A DNA stretch of 54,385 bases from Olsenella sp. SW781 (GCF_012027725.1 NZ_SJOU01000017.1:1-54385), one strand, 5' to 3'; counted from the stretch's first letter, positions 24,622 to 33,070 are shown. Notes: generated from the sequence alone by a model not told the origin. A program made the numbers and translations.

Positions 24622-24678
24622 AGAAGTGGGCCCTTCGGGGTCTTCCAAGCGCCGGGGGCGTTTCCCCCGGCATTTTTT
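24622..24678 (+). ncRNA. structured RNA upstream of DUF3800 gene (copy A)
   Basis: A short transcript is predicted between the extended -10 and a perfect intrinsic terminator. Hairpin 1 is GGGCCC-TTCG-GGGTCT, closed by a UUCG tetraloop. A short linker (TTCCAAGC) leads to hairpin 2, GCCGGGGG (24651-24658), loop CGTTT, CCCCCGGC (24664-24671), then ATTTTTT. The DUF3800 start lies 27 nt beyond. A second copy with identical terminator stems occurs at 54228-54286. I recall that a comparative survey of intergenic regions defined several 'DUF3800' RNA motifs; whether this is one of them needs a covariance search. Role unknown: attenuator, RNA antitoxin or guide are all possible. Confidence 0.6.
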
Positions 24679-24697
24679 ATATCGAGAGGGGACCGAG

Positions 24698-25381
24698 TTG
24701 CGAGAGCTGAGCGTCTTCGTAGACGAGTCTGGAGCCGACGGCCTGGACTCGGACTACTACCTTCTGACGCTTGTGTTCCATGACCAGAGCGCGCCTTTGG
24801 CTGACAGCGTTTCTCGATATGAGCGGAGCCTTGTGGCGCGCGGCCTCCCCAATCTGCCCTTTCATGCCTCGCCCCTGATGAACGGGCACGACGACTACTC
24901 CTTTATGAGCGTTGAAGATAGGCTGCGGCTTCTTGCGGCGTTTCGCGTCCTGTTCCGATACCTCCCCATCCGCTACAAGACCTTCTCGTACCGGAAGCGT
25001 GAGTTTGCGGATGCCGAGCACCTCTCCGAGCGGATGCGTCGGGACGTGGTCAACTTTCTTTTTGATAACCTCGACTACCTTCAGCAGTTCGACCGGGTGA
25101 AGGTCTACTACGATGGTGGCCAGCATGCGGTGACGCAGGCGATCCACGACGCGCTCGAATACGCGCTCGCCCGCGAGGCTGTGGTGTTCCGAGCCGCCTC
25201 GCCTTCCGAGTACCGACTCTCTCAGGCGGCTGACTATGCCTGCGCGGTTGAGCTGACGGCGCTCAAGTACCAGGCCCACGAGGAGACCGCCACCGATCGT
25301 CGCTTCTTCGGCTCGTGGGGTACGTTCAAAAGAAACGTCCTCAAGACGGTGCGCAAGAAGGCGTTTGTCGGCGCTCCGTAG
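24698..25381 (+). CDS. DUF3800-domain protein, RNase-H-fold nuclease-like
   Basis: 227 residues. The DUF3800 pattern is clear: N-terminal LSVFVDESGADG (Asp9, Glu10, Ser11), central VKVYYDGG (Asp139) and C-terminal SQAADYACAVEL (Asp179). Three acids on such strands are what an RNase-H-like nuclease would use; this is a structural inference, the family having no settled activity. TTG at 24698 is chosen because GAGAGGGG precedes it and no in-frame ATG fits. It sits in a lower-GC, decayed stretch, preceded by a structured RNA and flanked on both sides by remnants of one C-terminal domain, which suggests a transferred cassette. Confidence 0.8.
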   Translation: MRELSVFVDESGADGLDSDYYLLTLVFHDQSAPLADSVSRYERSLVARGLPNLPFHASPLMNGHDDYSFMSVEDRLRLLAAFRVLFRYLPIRYKTFSYRKREFADAEHLSERMRRDVVNFLFDNLDYLQQFDRVKVYYDGGQHAVTQAIHDALEYALAREAVVFRAASPSEYRLSQAADYACAVELTALKYQAHEETATDRRFFGSWGTFKRNVLKTVRKKAFVGAP

Positions 25382-25423
25382 GGTCCTTCTCGGCGCTTCG
25401 GTTAAATGGACCGGCCCTGCTCG

Positions 25424-25459
25424 TTCCCCGGGGCCTTTGAGCAGGGGTTTACGGGCTGA
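25424..25459 (+). pseudogene. second remnant of the FPGAFEQGF domain tail
   Basis: FPGAFEQGFTG and stop, nearly the same as the end of the remnant at 24538-24573 (FPGAFEQGFLGL). Most of the domain is gone. The pair flanks the RNA-DUF3800 unit. Confidence 0.6.
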
Positions 25460-25666
25460 AGCTGAAGGAACGATCGGCGTAGCCTTTCGTCTCCAAGCCC
25501 AGGGGGTTGCATGAGGTTCGGTTTTGCTGGCTGCGGTGCGCGGCTGGCGTTCGTGACATGCTCGGTTCTGCTGGCGGTGCCGCCCGCTCTTGCTTTCCCG
25601 CGACGGTAGGAGCTACACCTGAGTACGAGCAGTAAGTTCTGAGTCTACTTATCGATTGGCGCATAC

Positions 25667-25721
25667 ATTGGCAGCCCAGCTCTGCCAATTTCGCCATAAT
25701 TGGCAGAGCTGGGCTGCCAAT
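25667..25721. repeat. perfect 23-nt inverted repeat
   Basis: Arm ATTGGCAGCCCAGCTCTGCC-AAT (25667-25689), 9-nt loop, and its complement at 25699-25721. No T-tract follows on either strand, so it is not an obvious terminator. Confidence 0.93.
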
Positions 25722-25955
25722 TCTGGAGGCTGCCACGAACGAAGCGATTGCCTCCGCACTCTCCAAGGGTGCGCACCGCTTCTTTGACGAGCTGCATCGT
25801 CCGCGTGATTATTGTCGTCCGGTTACGCTCGCGCGCCGCCAGCGTCGCCCGTAGTACAATCACCCCCGCTGTGACGCGCGCCGTTTACGTGCGTCGCGGC
25901 CATCCGGAAGGCGCCGCCCGTACGGCACGGGGCGGCAGGACGAGAAAGGCATCAC

Positions 25956-27725
25956 ATGGACTCCCACACCATGCACACCCACACCTGCGGCGAGCTGCGC
26001 CGCGAGCACATCGGCCAGCAGGTGACGCTCACCGGCTGGGTCTGGCACCGCCGCGACCACGGCGGCCTCATCTTTGTTGACCTGCGCGACCGCGACGGCG
26101 TGACGCAGGTCTCCTTTGACCCGGAGCACTCCGGCGGCGAGGCCTTCCACGCGGCCGAGACCATTCGCTCCGAGTGGCCCATCAAGGTCACCGGTGTGGT
26201 CCGCGAGCGCCCCGAGGGCATGGAGAACCCCAAGCTCGCCACCGGCGAGATCGAGGTCCTTATCGACGCCATCGAGGTCCTCAACTCCTCCAAGACGCCG
26301 CCCTTCCAGATCGAGGACCACGTGGACACCTCCGAGGACGTCCGCCTGCGCTATCGCTACCTGGACCTGCGTCGCCCGCGCATGACGGCCAACCTCAAGA
26401 TGCGCTCCGACTTCACCTTCGCGCTGCGCCAGGCGCTGCACGACCGCGAGTTCCTCGAGGTGGAGACGCCGGCGCTCTTCAAGTCCACGCCCGAGGGCGC
26501 GCGCGACTTCCTCGTGCCGTCCCGCACCCAGCCCGGCCACTTCTACGCGCTGCCGCAGTCCCCGCAGCTCCTGAAGCAGCTCCTCATGGTCGGCGGCGTC
26601 GAGCGCTACTACCAGGTCGCCAAGTGCTTCCGCGACGAGGACCTGCGCGCCGACCGCCAGCCCGAGTTCACGCAGGTGGACATCGAGATGAGCTTCGTCG
26701 AGCAGGACGACGTCATGGGCGCGCTCGAGGACGTTCTGTCCGACGCCTTCTCCAAGATGGGCGTCGAGATGCCCACGCCGCTGCGCCGCCTGGACTACTG
26801 GGACGCGATGGACACCTACGGCTCCGACAAGCCGGACACCCGCTTTGGCATGGAGCTCCACGACGTGACGGGGATCTTCCAGGCCTCCAAGTTCAAGCTC
26901 TTCGCGAGCGCCGCCGCGACCGACGGCCAGTACGTCAAGGCCATCAACGCCAAGGGCGCCGGCGCCTGGCCGCGCGCGCAGATCGACAAGCTGGCCAACG
27001 TCGCCGCCGAGTTTGGCGCCAAGGGCCTCGCGTGGATCGCGTTCCGCGAGGATGGCTCCGTGAACAGCCCGATCGTCAAGTTCTTCTCCGACGAGGAGAT
27101 GGAGGCCCTCAAGGCTGAGATGGACGTCGAGCTGGGCGACCTCGTGATGTTCGCCGTGGCCGACCGCAAGACGGCCGACGAGATCCTCGGCGGCATGCGC
27201 CTGCACATGGCAAACGCACTCGACGTCCCGCGCGAGGGCCACGACTTCCTCTGGGTGGTCAACTTCCCGCTCTTCCACTGGGACGACGAGGCCAAGCGCT
27301 ACGAGGCCGAGCACCAGCCCTTCACCCTGCCCACCGAGCTCGACGTCGAGAAGATCAAGGCCGACCCGCTGGCCATCGGCTCCGCGACGTACGACTTCGT
27401 CATGGACGGCTGCGAGGCTGGCGGCGGCGGCATGCGTATCCACAACTCCCAGATGCAGCTCGACATGCTCGAGCTCATGGGCTTCACGGTGGAGCGCGCC
27501 CGCGAGCAGTTCGGCTTCCTGATGGACGCCCTCGAGTACGGCGCGCCCCCGATGGGCGGCTTCGCCCTCGGCCTCGACCGCGTGTGCATGCTGCTCGCCG
27601 GTGAGGACTCCATCCGCGACGTCATGGCGTTCCCCAAGACGTCTTCTGGCAGCGACCTCATGTCCGAGGCCCCCAGCGAGGTCTCCGGCAAGCAGCTCAA
27701 GGAGGTCGGCCTCCGCCTCCTGTAA
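25956..27725 (+). CDS. aspS: aspartyl-tRNA synthetase
   Basis: 589-residue class IIb synthetase of the bacterial type. It begins with the anticodon-binding OB fold (HTHTCGELRREHIGQQVTLT), then motif 1/2 of the catalytic core (FLEVETPALFKSTPEGARDF, and YYQVAKCFRDEDLRADRQPE), the GAD insertion around residues 290-410 and motif 3 (GGFALGLDRVCMLLAG). The bacterial full length is kept. GAGAAAGG precedes the ATG. No T-box leader was seen. Immediately after the stop lies a GGGAC-type palindrome. Confidence 0.97.
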   Translation: MDSHTMHTHTCGELRREHIGQQVTLTGWVWHRRDHGGLIFVDLRDRDGVTQVSFDPEHSGGEAFHAAETIRSEWPIKVTGVVRERPEGMENPKLATGEIEVLIDAIEVLNSSKTPPFQIEDHVDTSEDVRLRYRYLDLRRPRMTANLKMRSDFTFALRQALHDREFLEVETPALFKSTPEGARDFLVPSRTQPGHFYALPQSPQLLKQLLMVGGVERYYQVAKCFRDEDLRADRQPEFTQVDIEMSFVEQDDVMGALEDVLSDAFSKMGVEMPTPLRRLDYWDAMDTYGSDKPDTRFGMELHDVTGIFQASKFKLFASAAATDGQYVKAINAKGAGAWPRAQIDKLANVAAEFGAKGLAWIAFREDGSVNSPIVKFFSDEEMEALKAEMDVELGDLVMFAVADRKTADEILGGMRLHMANALDVPREGHDFLWVVNFPLFHWDDEAKRYEAEHQPFTLPTELDVEKIKADPLAIGSATYDFVMDGCEAGGGGMRIHNSQMQLDMLELMGFTVERAREQFGFLMDALEYGAPPMGGFALGLDRVCMLLAGEDSIRDVMAFPKTSSGSDLMSEAPSEVSGKQLKEVGLRLL

Positions 27726-27780
27726 AAGGGGACGGGTTTTCTCTCAGAGAAAACGGGACAGGTCTCAGGGACCGTCCGGC
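27725..27780. repeat. GGGAC palindromic repeat directly after aspS
   Basis: The repeat starts at the last base of the TAA stop: AAAAGGGGACGG, then GTTTTCTCT-C-AGAGAAAAC (27736-27754), then GGGACAGGTCTCAGGGACC. It is homologous, inverted, to 9861-9904. Confidence 0.85.
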
Positions 27781-27802
27781 GCCAGCTGGCGAAGGGAACG
27801 GC

Positions 27803-27925
27803 ATGAGCGACAAGCGCGAGCAGGTCGAGAAGCTCCAGAAGGGCACCGCCAAGCTCTACGCTGGCATCCTCATCGCGGTGCTGCTGGTCGTGGTGGTATG
27901 GGCCGTGGTCTCTAACCTCGGGTAG
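27803..27925 (+). CDS. 40-aa single-pass membrane protein
   Basis: Small ORF: a charged N-terminus (MSDKREQVEKLQKGTAKLYA) followed by one hydrophobic helix (GILIAVLLVVVVWAVVSNLG). AAGGGA lies at the right distance before ATG. The composition and codon use match the surrounding genes, which makes chance unlikely. No family recognised. It lies between aspS and the convergent aquaporin; the word GTCCTTCTCGCC (27929) begins four bases after its stop. Confidence 0.65.
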   Translation: MSDKREQVEKLQKGTAKLYAGILIAVLLVVVVWAVVSNLG

Positions 27926-27962
27926 GCCGTCCTTCTCGCCAGCATCTTTTAGTCTGCGTTCT

Positions 27963-28034
27963 CACCGAGACAGAGGAACGGGACAAAATGGGCTCTCAAA
28001 CGACCCCGTTTTGTCCCGTTCCTCTGTCTCGGTG
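27963..28034. repeat. GGGAC palindromic repeat, CACCGAGACAGAGG type
   Basis: About 27 matching bases on each side (CACCGAGACAGAGGAACGGG with ACAAAA, and complement ending 28034) around a 12-nt loop. It sits between convergent genes. Confidence 0.92.
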
Positions 28035-28080
28035 CAAGCGCAATGGGCGAGAAGGGCGTCGGCCGGAGGGCCCGCGCGCG

Positions 28081-28115
28081 AAAAAGCGGCGCCCGCCGGG
28101 AGTGGCGGGCGCCGC
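28081..28115 (-). terminator. intrinsic terminator of the aquaporin gene
   Basis: GCGGCGCCCGCC (28086-28097) pairs with GGCGGGCGCCGC (28104-28115); on the minus strand TTTTT follows at once. It is 27 nt after the stop. Confidence 0.93.
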
Positions 28116-28141
28116 AAGGTGGGGGCGTGTGCCGAGAAGGA

Positions 28142-28870
28142 CTACTTCTCGGAGCCGTAGAAGCTCTTGAAGCCCTTGAAGATGACCGCGGCGAGGGCGG
28201 CGCCGGCGAGCGGCGCGAAGATGAAGACCCAGACCTGCTCGATGGCGACGGTGTTGCCGGTCACGGCCATGGCGAGCGCGGGGCCGAAGCTGCGGGCGGG
28301 GTTCACGGAGGTGCCCGTCAGGGGGATGCCCATGATGTGCACGAAGGTGAGGCAGAGGCCGATCACGAGGCCGCCGAAGTGGCTGGTCTTGACGTCGGCG
28401 GTCACGCCGAGGATGGTGAGCACGAAGACGCAGGTGAGGATGACCTCGACGACGAAGGCGCCGATCATGGAGAGGCCGGTCGTGGAGGCGTCGCCGAAGC
28501 CGTTGCAGCCGAGGCCGGTCTCGGCCACGCCGCCGAGGGAGCCGCACTGGGTCACGATGAACAGCAGCACGAAGGCGGCCGCGATGGCGCCGACGAACTG
28601 GGCGATCCAGTAGCAGTAGAGGTCCTTGAGGGAGATGCGGCCGTCGACGTAGCAGCCGAAGGTCACGGCCGGGTTGATGTGGCAGCCCGAGACGTTGCCG
28701 ATGACGAAGGCCATGGCGACGATGGACAGGCCAAAGGCCAGGGCGATGCCCACGGTGCCGAGCGTGGTGCCGGCTATGCAGGCGCTGCCGCAGCCGAAGA
28801 GCGTGAGCACGAACGTGCCGAGGGCCTCGGCGAGGTACTTCTTGGTGGAATCCAAAACATCCTCCTTCAT
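28142..28870 (-). CDS. aquaporin / glycerol facilitator (MIP family)
   Basis: About 240-residue six-helix channel. The two pore half-helices carry NPAV (GCHINPAVTFGCYV) and NPAR (TSVNPARSFGPALA), the family signature. The first helix begins KKYLAEALGTFVLTLFGCGS. The selectivity-filter residues suggest either water or small solutes; assignment between the two is not safe from sequence. Start is uncertain: ATG at 28870 lacks a ribosome site, whereas AAGGAGG lies inside the first codons and could serve a TTG at 28855. It ends SEK, with a CCGAGAAG/CTTCTCGG hairpin over the stop. Confidence 0.92.
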   Translation of the reverse strand: MKEDVLDSTKKYLAEALGTFVLTLFGCGSACIAGTTLGTVGIALAFGLSIVAMAFVIGNVSGCHINPAVTFGCYVDGRISLKDLYCYWIAQFVGAIAAAFVLLFIVTQCGSLGGVAETGLGCNGFGDASTTGLSMIGAFVVEVILTCVFVLTILGVTADVKTSHFGGLVIGLCLTFVHIMGIPLTGTSVNPARSFGPALAMAVTGNTVAIEQVWVFIFAPLAGAALAAVIFKGFKSFYGSEK

Positions 28871-29115
28871 GAAACGTGCCCGACGGCTGAGGTCCGCCGG
28901 GCGACAAAACGCTCGCCATTGTGCCGAAGCGGATGGGCTCCCACAACAGGGCGCGCTCAATTTCAATGGGAAGTTGAACAAATGAACTGCAGGTCAAGAG
29001 TTAGCTCAAAGCTAGGTTGAAACTGAAAAAGAATACGATTACCTGCAATTTTGTACGAGATAATGACAAATCGTGTGAATCAGCTGGTTAACGAGAAGTT
29101 CAAGGGGGAAGGACG
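28871..29115. promoter_or_regulatory. AT-rich divergent gap before the binding protein/MscS pair
   Basis: The stretch 28970-29110 is clearly AT-richer than its surroundings and must contain the promoter of the plus-strand pair. Possible elements are TTGAAA (29017) and GATAAT (29059), but their spacing is poor, so I do not assign a promoter. No terminator or ORF was seen. Confidence 0.35.
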
Positions 29116-29943
29116 TTGAATTTGACGAGACGGTCCTTCGGCGCGCTGATGCTTGCGGCGCTGCCGGTGGGAATGCTTGCGAGCGGGTGTGACGGCGCGC
29201 CCGTCGCGATCGGCGGGTTGAAGGGGACCCTGCGCGCCGGCGTGCGCGCGGACGTGGTGGGGTTCGGCTACCTCAACGAGGGCACCGGCAACTACTACGG
29301 CATGGAGATCGACCTCGTCAACCAGCTCGCCGACCGCCTCGGCTACGGCGAGGTCGAGTTCGTCACCGTGCTCCCGGAGAACCGCAAGGAGATGCTCCTC
29401 AACGGAGAGATCGACCTCATCGCGGGCTGCTACTCCATCGCCGACTCCCGCCTGGAGAACTTCGACTTCTCTCCCGCGTACTATGACGACCGGGTCATCG
29501 CGGTGGTCCAGAACTCCTCCCTCTTCGAGGGCATCGACGACCTGCGCGGATGCACGTTCGGCACCATGTCCGGCGCCAACGCCGCGCCTTTGCTCTCCAT
29601 CAAGCTCTATGAGATAGGCTTCACGAACGGCGAGGTCGTGACCGCCAACGAGGACAACTCCGACGTCACCTTCGACACCTGGAACCTCGTGCAGTACCCC
29701 AGCTACCAGGAGCTCTCCGACGCGCTCGAGTCCGGCGAGGTCGACGCCATGGTGCTCGACGGCGCCATCGCGCATACCTACATGGACGACAAGCGCACCG
29801 TGCTCCCCGACTTCGTGGTGGCCGAGCAGTCGTTCGGCGTGGCCACGCAGAAGGGCTCCGAGCTCTCCCAGCCCGTGTCCGAGGCGGTGCAGGAGATGCT
29901 CGACGACGGCACCATCGCCGCGCTCGTGGACAAGTGGGACTAG
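29116..29943 (+). CDS. extracytoplasmic solute-binding lipoprotein (SBP_bac_3 type)
   Basis: 275 residues. Lipoprotein signal: a TTG start followed by LTRRSFGALMLAALPVGMLA and the lipobox LASGC (Cys25). The mature part has the family-3 binding fold: GTLRAGVRADVVGFGY, then MEIDLVNQLADRLGYGEVEF, IDLIAGCYSIADSRLENFDF and GEVDAMVLDGAIAHTY. Ligands of this family are mostly amino acids. GGGGGAAGGA supports the TTG start. No ABC permease or ATPase is near; instead, 10 nt downstream, a sensor-fused MscS channel follows, so the two probably act together. Confidence 0.87.
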   Translation: MNLTRRSFGALMLAALPVGMLASGCDGAPVAIGGLKGTLRAGVRADVVGFGYLNEGTGNYYGMEIDLVNQLADRLGYGEVEFVTVLPENRKEMLLNGEIDLIAGCYSIADSRLENFDFSPAYYDDRVIAVVQNSSLFEGIDDLRGCTFGTMSGANAAPLLSIKLYEIGFTNGEVVTANEDNSDVTFDTWNLVQYPSYQELSDALESGEVDAMVLDGAIAHTYMDDKRTVLPDFVVAEQSFGVATQKGSELSQPVSEAVQEMLDDGTIAALVDKWD

Positions 29944-29953
29944 GGGGATAGCG

Positions 29954-32900
29954 ATGCGGATGTCACGTAACCTCAAGATCAAGATCGCGGCCATCGTCAT
30001 CGCCGCGCTCGCGAGCATCGCCGTCATGGGGGTGCTCCTCTCCAACATGCAGAGCGAGCTCACGCGCGCCAACTATGACGTCGAGATGGAGGAGGAGGCC
30101 AGGCAGCTCACCTCCCTGCTCGCCGAGGCGGACGAGGAGAACGCTCAGAACAAGGAGACCTTCGACGCCATCTACCAGTCCAAGGCCCAGAGCGTCTCGT
30201 TCCTCGTCGCCAACGACACGGGCTTCGAGGCCACGGACGCCAAGATGCGCGAGTACCAGGAGCTCCTCGGGGTCGACAACGTGCTGCTGGTGAGCGCCGA
30301 CGGAACCGTGGTCGCCAAGGCGGCCGACACCCGCGCGGACTTTGCCGCCGCGCGCTTCAACTACCTGCGCGAGTCGCTCGCCACGGGCGAGCCGTCGCGC
30401 GCCGTGGAGATCGACCTGCCCGAGCAGGACTGGAACGTGCGCTACTACGCCGCGCGGATCGACGAGGGCACCATGGTGGTCATCGAGCAGAGCCCCGCGG
30501 AGCTGCACGAGCTCGTCGACTCCACCGGCTCGACCGCGAGCGTGCTCAAGGGCATCCAGATCGGGCAGGACGGCTACGTCTTCGCCCTCTCCGCGCAGAC
30601 CTACGTGATCGAGTACCACCCCGACGAGCGCCTCATCGGCGCGGACGCCATCGACGAGGGCATCGACGTCGAGGACCTCGAGGACGGCTTCACCGGCTGG
30701 ATGAGGCTCGACGGCAAGAGCATCTACGGGCGTGTGTGCCTCGTCGACGACATGTATTACATCGAGGCCGTCCCCGCGGCCGACATGAACGCCTCGGGCG
30801 ACGTCACCGTGGGCGTCATCCTCTTCGCGTTCGCCGTCGTGGCCGCGTCGGTGGCCCTCTACGGCATCTTCGTGCTGCGCGAGGACGAGCGCAACGGCCA
30901 CGAGGGCGTGGAGGAGATCCGCGCGCTCGGCGGCATCCGCGTCAACCGCCGCATCGCGAGCCGCGCGGCGGTGCTGTCCGTCGTGGGCTTCATCTGCATC
31001 GTGGTCATCTCCTTCTACATGCAGACGCTCTTCGCGCTCTCCTCGCAGTCGCTCACGCTCTCCGAGCGCGTGGACCAGGTTGCCTCCACCATCGACCGCA
31101 GCCAGGACCGCGCGGCCGAGCTCGAGTCCCAGTACAACGAGCGCTACCTCTCCAAGGCCAACGTCGCGGCCTACGCGCTCGACCACAACCTCGCCCTCGC
31201 CACGCGCGAGAAGCTCCAGGAGCTCGCCGACGTCCTGCAGATCCAGTACCTCTTCACCTTTGACATCAACGGCACGATGACGGCCACCAACTCCAACTTC
31301 ACCAACTTCGTGCTCTCCGAGGACCCCGAGGACCAGTCCTACGACTTCCGCAAGCTCCTCCAGGGCGTTGACTCCGTCGTGCAGGAGGCCGGCCCCGACG
31401 AGGTCTCCGGCGAGCTCAGGCAGTACATCGGCGTGACCACGCACGACGAGTCAGGCACCGTGAACGGCTTCGTCCAGCTCGGCATCCGCCCGACGCGCCT
31501 CGAGACCCTCCTCGAGAGCGTCCAGATTGAGAACGTGCTCGACGGCGTCCACGTGGGCGCGGACGGCTTCGCCTTCGCCGTCAACAAGTCCGACGGCGCC
31601 TTCGCCTACTATCCCGCCGACAACATGGTCGGCAAGCTGGCCACCGACTGCGGCATGACCGACGACCAGCTCAAGGACGGCTACAGCGACTACATCTCCA
31701 TCAACGGCGAGCAGCTCTACGCCGCGTCCGCCGAGACGAGCGACTACTACGTCTTCGCCGTCGGGCCCGACGGCGCGCTCATGGAGGAGCGCGGCCCGCT
31801 GACCATCGCCACCGGCGGCGTGGCCATCGCCTGCCTCGTGGTCGTCTTCTGCATCATGGTCCTCGAGCCCCGGCCCAAGCCGGGCTCCCAGGCCGAGGCT
31901 GCCGAGAAGGACGAGGGCGACGACTCGCGCCCCAAGATGGTGAACGTCACCGTGGGTGGCCGCACCATGCGCACCGTGAGCGCAGCGAGCCGCTGGTTCC
32001 ACCGCTCCTTCAACTGGTACGAGATGTCGCCCGAGCAGAAGCTCGGCACCGTCCTGCGCTGGTTCATGGGCGTGGCCGTCATCATCGTGTGCGTCGCGGT
32101 CATCTTCAAGGACGCGATCTTCGAGAAGAGCTCGATCTTCTCGTACATCCTCGGCGGGAGCTGGCAGCACGGCCTCAACATCTTCGCCATCACCGCGTCG
32201 ATCATGTTCGCCTGCGTGATCGCGACCATCGCCGAGGTCCTGCAGCAGATCCTCATGCTCATCGCCCGCGTCGTCGAGGCGCGCGGCGTGACCATGTGCC
32301 GCCTCATCGCGAGCGCGGTGAAGTACGCCTCCGTGATCATCGCGCTGTACTGGTGCCTCGCGCTTCTCGGCGTGGACACGGCGACGCTGCTCGCCTCGGC
32401 CGGCCTGCTCACCTTCGCGGTCTCCCTCGGCGCCAAGGACATCGTGACCGACATCATCTCGGGCCTCTTCATCATCTTCGAGGGTGAGTTCCGCGTCGGC
32501 GACATCATCCAGGTGAGCGGCCAGCGCGGCACCGTCATGGAGATCGGCGTGCGCACGACCAAGATCAACGACGGCTCCGGCAACATCCTCGTGCTGCGCA
32601 ACTCCAACATCTCCAACGTGGTCAACATGACCAAGGAGCACTCCTACGCCGCCGTCGAGGTGGGCATCGAGTACGGCGAGAGCCTCGAGCGCGTGGAGAG
32701 CATCCTCGCCAAGGAGCTGCCCAACATCAAGAAGCGCCTGCCGGCCATCATCGACGGCCCGTTCTACAAGGGCGTCACGATGCTCGCGGACAACTCGGTC
32801 AACATCAAGATCGTGGCGGAGTGCGCCGAGAAGGACCGCGCGCCCCTCACCAACGACCTGAACCGCGAGATGAAGCTCCTCTTCGACCGCTACGACATCT

Positions 32901-33070
32901 CGATCCCGTTCCCGCAGGTCGTGGTCAACCAGCCGACGGTCTTCAAGAAGGCGACCTTCGCCGAGAAGATGGCCGCCGACAAGTTCAACGCGGAGCAGAA
33001 GGAGGCCATCAGGAACATGGTGGACGAGGACGAGGACTTCGACGAGTCCAACGACTCCGAGCGCCGCTAG
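29954..33070 (+). CDS. large mechanosensitive MscS channel with two extracytoplasmic sensor domains
   Basis: 1038 residues. TM1 (about 9-31) leads to a CACHE-like extracytoplasmic domain (about 32-280, with QIGQDGYVFALSAQTYVIEY), TM2 (283-307) and a short cytoplasmic link. TM3 (335-358) opens a second, similar domain (about 360-612, with HVGADGFAFAVNKSDGAFAY) closed by TM4 (614-637). Further helices follow (about 700-830), ending in the MscS pore helix region LASAGLLTFAVSLGAKDIVT and the beta domain FEGEFRVGDIIQVSGQRGTV. The C-terminus is acidic. GGGGG precedes the ATG. Tandem ligand-sensor domains on an MscS pore suggest chemical as well as tension gating; that is inference. Confidence 0.85.
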   Translation: MRMSRNLKIKIAAIVIAALASIAVMGVLLSNMQSELTRANYDVEMEEEARQLTSLLAEADEENAQNKETFDAIYQSKAQSVSFLVANDTGFEATDAKMREYQELLGVDNVLLVSADGTVVAKAADTRADFAAARFNYLRESLATGEPSRAVEIDLPEQDWNVRYYAARIDEGTMVVIEQSPAELHELVDSTGSTASVLKGIQIGQDGYVFALSAQTYVIEYHPDERLIGADAIDEGIDVEDLEDGFTGWMRLDGKSIYGRVCLVDDMYYIEAVPAADMNASGDVTVGVILFAFAVVAASVALYGIFVLREDERNGHEGVEEIRALGGIRVNRRIASRAAVLSVVGFICIVVISFYMQTLFALSSQSLTLSERVDQVASTIDRSQDRAAELESQYNERYLSKANVAAYALDHNLALATREKLQELADVLQIQYLFTFDINGTMTATNSNFTNFVLSEDPEDQSYDFRKLLQGVDSVVQEAGPDEVSGELRQYIGVTTHDESGTVNGFVQLGIRPTRLETLLESVQIENVLDGVHVGADGFAFAVNKSDGAFAYYPADNMVGKLATDCGMTDDQLKDGYSDYISINGEQLYAASAETSDYYVFAVGPDGALMEERGPLTIATGGVAIACLVVVFCIMVLEPRPKPGSQAEAAEKDEGDDSRPKMVNVTVGGRTMRTVSAASRWFHRSFNWYEMSPEQKLGTVLRWFMGVAVIIVCVAVIFKDAIFEKSSIFSYILGGSWQHGLNIFAITASIMFACVIATIAEVLQQILMLIARVVEARGVTMCRLIASAVKYASVIIALYWCLALLGVDTATLLASAGLLTFAVSLGAKDIVTDIISGLFIIFEGEFRVGDIIQVSGQRGTVMEIGVRTTKINDGSGNILVLRNSNISNVVNMTKEHSYAAVEVGIEYGESLERVESILAKELPNIKKRLPAIIDGPFYKGVTMLADNSVNIKIVAECAEKDRAPLTNDLNREMKLLFDRYDISIPFPQVVVNQPTVFKKATFAEKMAADKFNAEQKEAIRNMVDEDEDFDESNDSERR

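Larger units (their letters stand above)
25382..25955. other. 574-nt gap with gene remnants upstream of aspS
   Basis: It holds a GTCCTTCTCGGC near-match to the dispersed word (25383), a domain-tail remnant (25424-25459), a possible 32-codon ORF at 25511-25609 that reads like a signal peptide (hydrophobic VTCSVLLAVPPALAF) after GGGGG, a long palindrome (25667-25721) and an open stretch after it reading ATNEAIASALSKGAHRFFDE that looks like another gene fragment. No strong promoter for aspS was identified. Confidence 0.45.

Noticed and set aside
25722-25955. T-box leader for aspS
   Set aside because: No T-box consensus (TGGNACCGCG-like) or specifier stem before a terminator was found.
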